Assembly (NCBI GenBank): GCA_019828595.1
Contig: JAHQRK010000011.1
Coordinates: 2,294,001 to 2,358,000 of the forward strand
Reading direction: 5' to 3'
Length of the DNA: 64,000 nt
From: Aphanomyces cochlioides
Lineage: Eukaryota > Oomycota > Saprolegniomycetes > Saprolegniales > Verrucalvaceae
The position numbers and the translations under genes are program-made. Below are positions 34,201 through 44,146 of this stretch, in pieces. Under the pieces are notes generated by a model. The model made no database searches. It saw only the letters and a program-made list of their open reading frames with translations, and had not been told where the DNA came from. Within the stretch, counting starts at the first letter, position 1; every line of letters begins with the position of its first letter.

Positions 34201-35276
34201 TGTCTAGAAAAGTACACCGTCAAAGCAAGTCGTTCCAGTCGGATCGGCGACCAAGGTATTTTTTTGTGCGCTGTACCGATTGTAACTCCAATGTAGAGAA
34301 CACGTAGTGGTCGAGAAGTGCAAAGCACAAAAGACTGGTGGAAGATTGAAGCACCTGTTCTCAAGTCTATCTCTGTTCCATCGCGAGGACCAGGGAAAGA
34401 AAGAGAGTGCGTAGTTGTACAATGCCAAGTCTAATAGTGTGTGTAGAGATGATGAGGCGGACGTCTGGACTTCCTCCCAATTGAATTCCTTAAAACAGGC
34501 AATAAATGAGGTGGACCCAAAAGAACGAAACTATTGGGACAAAGTAATAAGATGACACAAGAGTGATTTTAGAACAGAATATGTGGTCTAGGTTGCACTA
34601 TATGTGGATAGAAAGACGGGACCTCAATGTCAAGCCAAGCAATTTGAAGATCTCGGATCGGCGAAAAAGAATCGGCAACCAGCTCGACAAAAACAAACTC
34701 ATCAAGCATTGTCCAAGGCTGGTACTCAAAAGTTCAAAAAGCAAGTTCGACAATTTGTCCAACAGGTACGTGTATTCAGGGTATAATCTACTATGTTGAT
34801 TCTTTAGAGTGAGGCCACCTATGCTGATGACGTGTGGGTGCCATCAAGAAAGGTGGAAGCAAAGGCCATGAAGACCCCTCAATCAATCAAAAAGTTCAAA
34901 CAGAAATTTAAGGAATCATCCTCTGATGAGTCGGATCCCGAATTACTGGCACCGATCTCGTCTTCTCGTCGAGACGACGTGGACAAATATGTTGTCCAAT
35001 TTCGCCAGAAAAAGCAAGGCCAACCAATTGCTCGGAAAAAGCAATGGGTCGATGACGATAGTGACAATGTTTGCATTAGTTTGAGTTTCATTGGCATAAC
35101 ATCATGCGTAGGGAATCGACCTGCGGTCAACTGCACGTGTTGGAGCTCGAAAACTCGAAGGGGTCTTGACTCCTCGCGGCAGCACAAAAGTTCGCGTCTT
35201 GAGAAACGACGACAGCAGCGATGAGTCGTTCGATACTGGCGAAATGGATTCGTCAGATGCTAGTGATTCGTATTGA
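31235..35276 (+). CDS. KNL2: KNL2/M18BP1-type centromere licensing protein (SANTA + CENPC-like motif + SANT)
   Basis: KNL2/M18BP1 marks centromeres for new CENP-A loading. This multi-exon gene (introns 36-50 nt) encodes a long disordered Ser/Pro/Thr-rich N-terminus with basic repeats, then a SANTA domain (about residues 650-735: LALRKWYVVWPIPEK, IITL-type core ISTKEKAITLIGNMDEDK, GMPQRFINYFAQGIPAGW). Further on (exon from 34297) is RTRSGREVQSTKDWWKIEAP, which fits the CENPC-like motif of plant and invertebrate KNL2. A SANT/Myb domain follows (VWTSSQLNSLKQAINEVD, then ERNYWDKVALYVDRKTGPQC), and a tail with DDVDKYVVQFRQKKQ, similar to the region after SANT in M18BP1. It ends TGEMDSSDASDSY at 35276. 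Splices 32685-32721, 33178-33218 and 33311-33354 are secure; those at 33645-34300 are less so. Domain calls are by eye. Confidence 0.8.
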
Positions 35277-35414
35277 GCAATATCCTTACTTGTCGTTGTC
35301 ACTGTCTACCATTTATGTCTATAAACAAACGAAACGACACATAAGTTTCACGTCGTTATTTTTACGATCAGTTGTAAGGGGCGACCACGGACCGGAGCGC
35401 GAGGTGCGGTGACG

Positions 35415-37355
35415 ATGGCAGAAGAAGGTATGAAAGGCGTGTTCGAGTCACGCAAGACAGTCGAGAACACAAATCGAATTGCCGAATTGCTCGAGCAAGA
35501 GCTCAACGGCATGTCGGCCGACCAGATTGCAAAGATGGTGCAGAAACAAAACCATGGCTTTGTCATCTCGCTTAACTCAAAGTTCAAACGATGGTGGGAT
35601 GTCGTCGTTGCCATCGTGACCGTCTACGTTGTCATTATTACACCCGTCCAAGTGGGATTTGGCCTGAAAGAATACACAACTCTAGACAACATTCAGGTAC
35701 TTCGCTAGTTCCTTGATGATCATTGATTAATTGCAGGTCTTTGTCGACTCAATATTCGTGCTGGAGCTCATTTTGACATTCCGCACGTCGTATATTGACA
35801 GCGCGACACGTGAAGAGATCAACGATGCCAGCATGATCCGGCGGCACTATTTATACGGCTGGTTTATTCCCGACGCCGCTAGTAGCTATCCTGTACACCA
35901 TTCTGCAGCGACTTTGTTGGATTTACTCGATCTAGGTGTCGTGGTTCAATGTGAAAGACCAGAATAGTTCGTTCCAAGCGCTCAAATTCCTGCGAATTCT
36001 CAAGATTTTTCGAGTCTTTCACTTGTCGAAATCGCCGCTATTTGTCAATTTGACGGCATACGTCTCCCGCAAGATGAATCCTGCCATGCTTCGAATGCTC
36101 AAGCTGCTCCTGATCTTTCTTCTCTGCCAGCATTTCATTGCGTGCATGTACTATTACGTCGTCTCGTACGAAGGCATCACGGATGCCACGTGGCAACCTG
36201 CGTTTGACCTTGACTCGACACCTCTGTCCGATAAATACGTTAGTTGCTTCTACTTTGCCATCATGGTCACAACTGCCAATGATCTCCAGCCGCGCACGAC
36301 GCTTGAACGCATTTTCACGGGCCTTATGTTACTTCTTGGTATTGCTGTCAATGCTACAATTATCGGTTCGGCGGCAAACTTGCTTGCCAATCTTGACAAA
36401 ACTGAAGTCGCACGAAAAGAACACCTTGATGCGATCAACGACTACCTCAGATTCAAAAAGGTACACTTCGCAAAGTACAGGTTAGTTTAATTGTTGTTTT
36501 AGGTACCTCTGATGCTCCAGGACAAGATCCGCCACTATTACGACTATGTGTGGACTGTTCGGCCAAGCGAACAGTCGAGTCAACTCTTTGTCGATCTACC
36601 GGATCGACTAAAGCTTCAACTCACACTGTCGCTCCATCGAGATTTCATCAATAAAGTGCCGCTCTTCAAAGCTCTCTCGCCTGGAGGCACGATTGCAATA
36701 GTGCAGTGCATGGAGAGCGTTGTGGCTATGCCAAAAGATTTGATTGTCCGGGAAGGCGAACCTGTAAGCTGTCCCAACCACTTGTTTCTATCTAATATTT
36801 TCGTAGGGCGAGGAGTTCTACTTTATCAATTCGGGGTCCGTTGAAGTCGACATTATAGTGAAGAAGAACAAAGTGCAGCTGGGTGTCCTTGGGGCGGGGT
36901 CGTATTTTGGCGAAATCGCACTGTTGACAAATGCACCGCGGTCAGCTAATGTCCGCGCGGCACTCTTTTGTGAGCTCGAGATGATCCGCAAGGACGATTT
37001 CAATACGATTATCAACAGTTTTCCTCAATTTCACATTGCTCTCAAGAAAATTGCCGACTCGAGGCAGCAGACGGCCATTAACATGCAAAAGATGACCAAG
37101 CTCATGCGAAAAGACGAAACGCCAGATGATTCGACCATGCCTGGCCTTGGTGCCATCCTGCGAATAGCTGACTTCGCCATGCGACGAAAACCGCCCAAAG
37201 TCAATGACGTCGAGGCTGCCAAAAAGAAATCCAACCAGCTCTTTGACTCCGTCCTGGACGACGACTTTATCCATAATATGTCTCAAGCCAAAGCGCGCAA
37301 CATCACGCGTATGAAGCGTATCAGTGCAGATATGTTTGCTGAAGATCCAGCCTAA
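35415..37355 (+). CDS. Cyclic-nucleotide-binding, voltage-gated-like cation channel with atypical filter
   Basis: Plasma-membrane channel subunit of the KCNH/HCN/CNG type, 590 aa in five exons (35415-35696, 35737-35892, 35936-36460, 36503-36763, 36807-37355). S1 is WWDVVVAIVTVYVVIITPVQ; S2 VFVDSIFVLELILTF; the S4 sensor is ALKFLRILKIFRVFHLSKS; S5 MLKLLLIFLLCQHFIACMYY; S6 FTGLMLLLGIAVNATIIGSA. Where a K channel has TVGYG, this protein has VTTANDLQP. A C-linker (HYYDYVWTVRPSEQSSQLF) and a cNMP-binding domain follow (GEEFYFINSGSVEVDI, GSYFGEIALLTNAPRSANVRA), including the phosphate-binding cassette core FGEIALL...RSA. The ATG at 35415 is the first after the start of the frame. It lies 138 bp after KNL2 in the same direction, and its stop is 46 bp from that of convergent WASHC3. 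Confidence 0.92.
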
Positions 37356-37401
37356 TTTATTACCTTTTCTCTAAAACAAAACTGCTCATCGTTTCTTCCG
37401 T

Positions 37402-38734
37402 CTAGAAATCATCGTCGTCATCATCGTCCTGGGCTGGTTTAGCAACGCCGCCGTTGGGGGACGGACCTTCTGGGTCCATGCTACAACATCGAGTTAGCTA
37501 CGGTCAGATAAGGTATAATATACCTGAGGATGTCAATTGTGACCCCATCCATGGTCAATTTGTGTCGAATCACACCTTCAGGCATGCCAAGTTTTTGCAT
37601 TTTAAAGTATTTTTCAAACATGGGATCGTCTTTGAGTTTGAGAAAGTTGGTAGCTCCTGATGAAGATGCTGCTGGGGTTGGTGCAGTTGCAGGCGGTACA
37701 GGTGGTGATGCTGCCGGCGGTGGCGGCGGTGGAGGTCCAGCCATGTCATCCCCTCCAAAGGATGGAGGGGCAGGGATAACATTGTCAAAAGATGGAAGAG
37801 GGGGTGGTGGAACCATTGAAGATGATGGTGGTGGTGGAGGTGGTGGTGGCATTGACGAAGGCCCTTCGTCGTCATCATCGTCGAAATCGTCCTCATCTGC
37901 CGCAGCCCTCGGCAAGACGACAGGAGGCGGTGGTGCTGGAACGACCGTCAGAGCCGTAGATGATGGATCGTCAACGAGCACAAGACTTGACGCCGATGGC
38001 GATGGACCTTCAGGATCGAGACTAGCGACACAAAGTTTGAGCAAATATCGACAGATGAAACATACTTGAGAACGTCTGGGTCGACGCCATCCAATTGCAT
38101 CTTTTGGCGAATCGCACCAACGGGCATACCCAACTTTTGCATTTTGAAATACTTTTCATACATGGGATCATCCTTGAGTTTGAGTATGTTGGCAGCTGGG
38201 GGCGGTGGAGGTGCTTCCGGACTTGATCCATCAGCTGGAGGTGGTGGTGGAGGAGGTGGAACTGTTGATTGCTCTTCACCAGGTGCAGGGCCTGGTGGTG
38301 GTGGAGGCGGTGGTGGAGCGGCGTCTAAGTGGTGTGTAAATTGTGTCCAAGAAAGCAATCGTACCTGTGGGTGGCAAGTTGACATCGGCAGCAATATCAG
38401 CTGCTGAGATTGTTGTGGGAAGATCGGGAATGCTGTTGAGTTTAGCTTCAAGAATGGCAAGGGAAATCTCGAGGCGTGTCAAATTGTTGGAGATTGTCAA
38501 GAGGCGCTCCTCGCACAGACTGGAAAAGTGGTTGAGAAAGCGAACGCTGTTGGCGCAAAAGTTGGTGACAAGCAAGAGCGATTTTTGCAGAGGAATCGAC
38601 GGAATTTGCATTAAATCCACAGGAAGCTCTGCTTCTGGCTGCTGCTCTGTCGATGGTGGTGGGCCATCCGATACAACGAGCGCAGTCTCCGTCGGAGGAG
38701 GTGGCGGTGGCGCTTCGATCAGGGACGACATCAT
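37402..38734 (-). CDS. WASHC3: WASH complex subunit 3 (CCDC53) with duplicated C-terminal module
   Basis: WASHC3 is a small coiled-coil subunit of the WASH complex, which drives actin-dependent sorting on endosomes. Four exons (38365-38734, 38066-38324, 37524-38021, 37402-37480) encode 401 aa, about twice the animal length (194). The N-terminal core matches: LMQIPSIPLQKSLLLVTNF, SVRFLNHFSSLCEERLL and LAILEAKLNSIPDL. The C-terminal motif of the family (animal KDPRYARYLKM...GVP) appears twice: LKLKDDPMYEKYFKMQKLG at about 38085-38195 and LKLKDDPMFEKYFKMQKLG at about 37535-37650, each followed by an S-LDPEGPSP or S-MDPEGPSP segment after an intron. Long polyproline tracts between them resemble profilin-binding actin regulators. 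The ATG at 38734 precedes a second Met directly; the upstream frame has no ATG. Confidence 0.9.
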
Positions 38735-39114
38735 CGTAGCTTCCCTCGAACTAATGCTTGCCTTTTTGCGGACACAGATGTCGGGTCCAAGTGCTTTGGG
38801 GGTGTAGGGGTTCAACTGTCATGGAATCGTGGAAACATCATGAAATTCGTTCCTCGCATCATCTCGCCACACCGAAGAGATGGCAATATTCCACGCGTGC
38901 CTTCGTACGACGTAGAGGCTAAAGCATGATAATTTATTGTCGTTACAGAGTGCCTTACCCCGTCTTTGCGATCTCTTGGTCGAGGCAAATTTTGCGCTTG
39001 ATCGTACAAAAACCCCACACCCCGACTACGCTAAACCCCTCATTATCCGGATGATTGCTCTCCATCCGGATGTGTGCAATATAAAACACCCCAATACAAG
39101 AAACTCGACCCAAA
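38735..39114. promoter_or_regulatory. Divergent promoter region of WASHC3 and myotubularin
   Basis: 380 bp. TATCCGGAT at 39044-39052 and ATCCGGAT at 39064-39071 lie 44-71 bp before the myotubularin ATG. No coding or RNA feature recognised. Confidence 0.5.
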
Positions 39115-41310
39115 ATGACCATGTGCTCGACGATCATGCGCAATGGCGCTCGGTGTACGTCTCCAGTTGCAGACGATTCGTCTACAATGTGTACACATCA
39201 CCAGCGTATGGCCAGAGTCATGGCCTTGGCGCCGAAGAAACCATTGCAATCGTCAGCTCCATCGGCTGCGCCAACGATGTCATCGTCACCGCCCGTTCCA
39301 CCAACGTATATTCCACCCGTTGTTGGCGCATTGCCACTAAGATCCTCCGCACTACCTATCCATGTGCCAACCGAATCGTTCTCGGACTACCTGAAAGTCT
39401 CGTTTCCAGGCGAAGTCAAGTTGGCCTCGCTCGCGTGTGCGTTCGAGGTGTCTCAACGAGAAGGCTTCTCGGGCACGTTGATTGTGACCAACTACCGTTT
39501 TCGCTTTGAACCATCACAGAAGCATGATCCGAGACAATTCACGTCGCTAAATCATAGCGTACTCCAAGAAGCGATCATGCCTGGCTTGCCCACTGCGTCC
39601 GTTTGCAAGCTAAACTATCCGCAGACAAAGTCATACGACTCGAATGCCGCCTTGCCAACGCAGATTGTCGTCAACTTTCGCAATTGCCGTACGTGGCTCC
39701 TGCGAGGAAATGTGCAAGAACTCATGCTGACGCTCAACCGCATCGTGTTCGTCGATTCGTCCATGAGTCTATTTGCCTTTGCCCGTGGCAATCTGTCGTC
39801 ACCAGATCAAACGGCAGGCCACTCAATCTACGATATTCGCCGCGATTTTCAAGAGATGGGCGTCAATTTCTCCACGCCAGACTGCGCATTTCGCGTCACA
39901 GAGTTAAATCGTTCGTTCACGCTGTGCCCGACGTATCCACCACTCTTGGTCGTACCGGCGCGTCTCTCGGATTCACAGGTCACTGCCGTGGCGGAATTCC
40001 GCTCCAAACGCCGCTTGCCTCTGTGCTGCTGGGTGCATGCTTCAAATACAGCGAGCCTGTGGCGTTGTGCTCAGCCCAAACGTGGTCTCTTTCACACCCA
40101 GAACAGCGACGACGAGCACATGTTGCTCATGATTGCTCAAACCAACAAGATCAATCAGAAGGTGTGGATCGTCGACTGTCGTCCTGAACTCAATGCTCGC
40201 GCCAACAATGTACGCACTCCAATCGATAGTTTGACATTACTCCTCGGATGTTGTTTTAGTTGACAGGAGGAGGCACCGAAAGCTCAAGCATTCGACATGC
40301 CACCGTCACGTTTATGAACATTGCCAACATCCACGCAATGCGGGAGAGCTTTGAAGCGCTTCGTCAACTATTTTTATATTCGTCGTCCGATGCTGACCTC
40401 CAATGGCACTCTCGAGTGGAAGTACGTGTGTCAACTTTGCTCCAATGTGACTTAAATGGTTGTCCAGAGCACCAAATGGTTGTATCACATTCGTCTTGTC
40501 TTGACGGCTGCAATTCAAACCGCACAATCGATCCATGAACGGGCTCAGTCTGTTGTCGTGCACTGCAGCGACGGTTGGGATCGCACTGGACAAGTTTGTG
40601 CGCTTGCTCAGTTGCTCCTTGATCCAAAGTATCGCACGATCGAGGGATTCATAGACTTGATTGAAAAAGTATTTCAATTCCCCGAGAAAATTGAGTACAA
40701 CTTCCATTTTGTCTAGGAATGGATTCAAGTTGGCCACAAATTTGAAGATCGTGTCGGTCCTGGCAAAGCTGAGAGTACAATTAACTCCATTTTCGTCTTC
40801 CCTGACTTGTGGTTTCTTTGGTTAGATGACGAACAAGCTCCGATTTTTCTCCAATTTCTCGACTGCGTGTGGCAACTCCATCGACAGTTTCCGACGTATT
40901 TTGAATTTAGCAGCGTGGCACTCGTATGCATTGCGTTCCACGTCACGTCAGGGCGCTTTGGTACGTTTTTGGGCAACTGTGCCCGAGACCGCGTCTCGAT
41001 GAATATTGCACAACGCACGCCGTCATTGTGGAGTTTTATCATTGAGAACCGCCGCCAGTTTGAGAATCCATTCTTTCGACCGTATAATCGCGATGTGCAC
41101 CATGGCGAATCCGGTGCGCTCGTTCCACCGCTTTCGCTCGTATTGCGCCGCGTTATTTTGTGGGACGACATGTATTGTGCGCTGCCAGCGTGTGGAAACG
41201 TCACACCTCCACGCTTTGCATCGGTGGATTTTTCAGGTGTTGCCAAGACGGCCACAGAAGACCTTGAAACAGCTATGTCGGCCGCAACCGCACGGATTCT
41301 AAGCATATAA
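39115..41310 (+). CDS. Myotubularin-family phosphoinositide 3-phosphatase with N-terminal Cys/His motif
   Basis: Removes the 3-phosphate of PI3P and PI(3,5)P2 on endosomes. Four exons (39115-40209, 40260-40421, 40468-40668, 40717-41310) encode 683 aa. Near residues 4-28 lies a C-x9-C-x10-C-x2-H arrangement (CSTIMRNGARC, then MCTHH) that fits a small zinc-binding motif of the kind found in many short proteins. A Pro/Ser-rich linker follows, then a PH-GRAM domain (about 95-200, FPGEVKLASLACAF, GTLIVTNYRFRFEP). The phosphatase domain has SIYDIRRDFQEMGV, VWIVDCRPELNARAN and the active-site CSDGWDRT (C-x5-R, residues near 450), so it is catalytically competent. It ends ATARILSI with no FYVE domain. 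Conserved tail parts include NIAQRTPSLWSFI and RVILWDDMYC. Functionally it pairs with the adjacent WASH subunit in endosome traffic, though the neighbourhood may be chance. Confidence 0.94.
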
Positions 41311-41767
41311 ACGATCCAATTTATTCTCATCTGTTGTCAAGGATCTTGGAAATTCAGTCTTGCGCAGTTTTTTAATGTAATCATAAGCTGAGCTTTACTA
41401 AGGCCTCTCGTATAGTTGAATTTCTGGCAAAGCGGGATGCGAAGGCATTCCTTGAGCTATGTCACGTTTCATTTGAACCTCTTTTCCTTTGCATTATTGT
41501 GCCCACTACAAATTAAAGAGACTCACTTCGTGGATGTTCCCCAACAGTCCCCCCTTCCCCTTTTCACTACCTGGATGAAGTGCAAAGCTTGCCTCGTCTA
41601 ACCGAAGAAGTGGCTGCCCCCATCAAGCTTGTTCCCCCCCCCTCATTCGACTCTTCAGGGGTTGAAGGGTTTACTGATATTTTAGGGGTTGGGTGGTTTG
41701 GGGTGCAGGGGTTAGAAAGACAGTGCGTTAAATGCGTTTTATGAAAAAACGCATCTTGAGCTATTAG
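41311..41767. other. Intergenic, myotubularin to kelch-BTB
   Basis: 457 bp, with long C-rich and T-rich runs near 41540-41660 and G-rich repeats (GGGGTTG) near 41655-41720. A + frame here (about 41525-41645) could be an upstream exon of the kelch gene, but it has no ATG and no clear splice. Confidence 0.4.
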
Positions 41768-43634
41768 AAAAGAAGAAATCGTCAAGTGGAAGAAGGTCCG
41801 AGTGCACGGACACGGCACGCTGGCCTTCATCTCAATGCGTTGGGAAGACACCAAGCAGATCCTTTCGACTTCAGTGCCGCCGCTAAAAAATCACACAGGT
41901 ATGACGCTCCTGCTTTTGTCACTTTCCTCACAGCGCCGTGTATGTAGCCACCCTTGTAAAGTCGCGCATTTTTGTCTTTGGCGGGTACGATGGACGACGC
42001 AACCACAACGACTTGCACGTCTTTGACTGTGATACGCTGTCTTGGGAGACGTACTCTGAAAGCCCGAGACATGGTTTGCAGCTGAACGATGATTCGACGG
42101 CGACTCGAAGACAACGATATCTCCAAGGCTCGACGTTTCCCGCAGGGCGAAATGGGCACACTGCGACGCTAGCTGACAACCGTATTTACATTTTGGGTGG
42201 GTGGCTGGGCAGTGGACCGCTTGCTGCTGACGATCTCCATATTTTGCACGTGGATTCCATGCGCTGGGAACAACCAGTTACAACGGGTCAAGGTCCAGGT
42301 CCTTGTAATATGCACACGGCCGATTTTCTCCCCCATGCTCGTAGCATTGCGGTCTTTCGAGGCGGTGACGGCAAGGAATACCTGAACGACTTGCATCTTT
42401 TCAATGTGGATACCCACCATTGGACAAGTCCATCGACGGATGGCACGCCGCCGATGCCTCGGGCTAACCACAGTTCAGCGCTTTTGGACCACCGCATGTA
42501 CATTTTTGGCGGCTGGAATGGCACCCGCCGCCTCAACGATATTCACATTTTGGACACATCACCGTCATGTCGACCGTGGCGATGGAGCAGCGTCCAATTC
42601 GATGGTCAAGTGCCTCATCCTCGCGCTGGCATGAGCTTTGTGTGTCTACGGCGGCGCTTTTTTCTCTTTGGCGGCTACGGCATCTCGGCCAACACGTATC
42701 CTGCCAAGTGTTTCAACGATTTGTACGTCTTGGATCCTCACGATAGCCATACGTGGCGAGAAATCCCCTCAAGAAGCAACATCAATGGCAATAGTGGTCA
42801 ATCTACTCCATATGAAGCGAATCCCAACGACACATCGTCTTCCAACAGGTACAATGTCGTCTCTATCCTTACCTTTCCTCACCTTTTCGTCTTTCTAGTC
42901 CATTATGGATCGAATCGTCGTCGTTGTCACCTTCGTCGTCGTTGTCGAACTCTTTGTCACCAGAATTACAGCTATCAGTCGTGGGTTGCAATCCAAGTCG
43001 TCGGGCAGGACATACTTGCACCGTCGTAAATCGCAAATTGTTCATCTTTGGCGGCAGTTTTGACAACGAATACCTCAATGACATGCACATTCTCGACACT
43101 GATCCGACGCCTGAAGCGGCAATTACAACATCATGCAACTTGACGGCGGCATTGGCAAAGTACGTTGACTCACCAGACTACTCGGATATTTCATTTGTAC
43201 GTCAAACATTGTGCGATCTCAATTTTCTCATCGTTACCTAGGTTGTCGAAGACCGCGTCGTTCATGCGCATAAACTCGTGCTATCACTTGCGAGCGATCG
43301 TTTCCGCGCCATGTTTTCCCATGGATTCCGAGAAGCGTCGGCGGCGCAAATTGTCATTCCAGACATGACGCATGAAGTGTTTCGTGCCATAATGGAGTAC
43401 ATTTATGCCGGCGGCGTCCTCGCTGATATAAACGTTCGATCTGTGGCGATGCTGCTGGAACTTCTCGTCGCGGCCGATCAATATATGCTTGACCATCTCA
43501 AACAACTCTGTGAGCGCGAATTGCAGCACGCGATCGACGCCGACAATGTTTTACACATCCTGGACGGTGCGGACAAAGCCAATGCTAGTCAACTCCGTGC
43601 CATTTGCATGCACTTTGTGCGAAATCAAAGTTGA
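41768..43634 (+). CDS. Kelch-BTB protein (LZTR1-like order), 5' exon not found
   Basis: N-terminal kelch repeats followed by a C-terminal BTB domain, the order seen in LZTR1, a CUL3 adaptor; most kelch-BTB proteins have the reverse order. Phase-consistent introns are 41899-41933, 42849-42898 and 43197-43241. Kelch repeats show FVFGGYDGRRNHNDLHVFD, IYILGGWLGSG, MYIFGGWNGTRRLNDIHIL, FFLFGGYG and LFIFGGSFDNEYLNDMHIL. The BTB part starts SDISFVVEDRVVHAHKLVL across the last splice and continues RFRAMFSHGFREA, MEYIYAGGV and LLELLVAADQYMLDHL. The upstream frame is open from 41768 but contains no ATG, so the true start lies in an unresolved 5' exon. Likely substrate adaptor of a CUL3 ubiquitin ligase; inferred from family. 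Confidence 0.85.
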
Positions 43635-44146
43635 AAATTACCAATTGGAGTCAATTATTTCTTTAGTATTCGTAGCTTAGCGGCCACCACGGCCGTCTGT
43701 CTCTAGGTTTTCCGCGTTTCCTTCGACGCTCCCTAGGCATGGATTTGTTCATGAAATGGCTGGATTGCCAACTCTATCGCTGGTAACGCCGATACTACGA
43801 TCCCAATGTGTCTGAGGTGAAGAGGAATTGGACTTTGTGTTATACTTTATTGCGGTGTCCATGTTAAGCTGTCGCTACCGACACTTGGCGTCGTCGTGCA
43901 GCCCAAGTTTGTAGGTTTCATACGGCGCTACCTTTCAACAACTCCATACACTTGCAAATATTGTCATGTTGTCAGCATCCTATGGAGGTCCTATCGATGA
44001 CAGAAAGAGCAGGCGAGGCAGTGAATGCACATGAAAGTTTGAAAGGAAATGCTGAAGGAAGCGAGATAGATGTATGCAAGATGCGTATATATTTCGAGAC
44101 AATACCAACACTAAGTCTACTTGGAACAATGGCGAGCCATGTATCC
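43635..44146. other. Convergent intergenic region
   Basis: 512 bp between the stops of the kelch-BTB gene and the membrane protein gene. A short + frame (43952-44263) runs into the neighbouring gene and is not convincing. No tRNA-like or repeat structure recognised. Confidence 0.4.

Noticed and set aside
37530..38407. Gly-rich frames on the + strand
   Set aside because: Antisense of the polyproline tracts of WASHC3.
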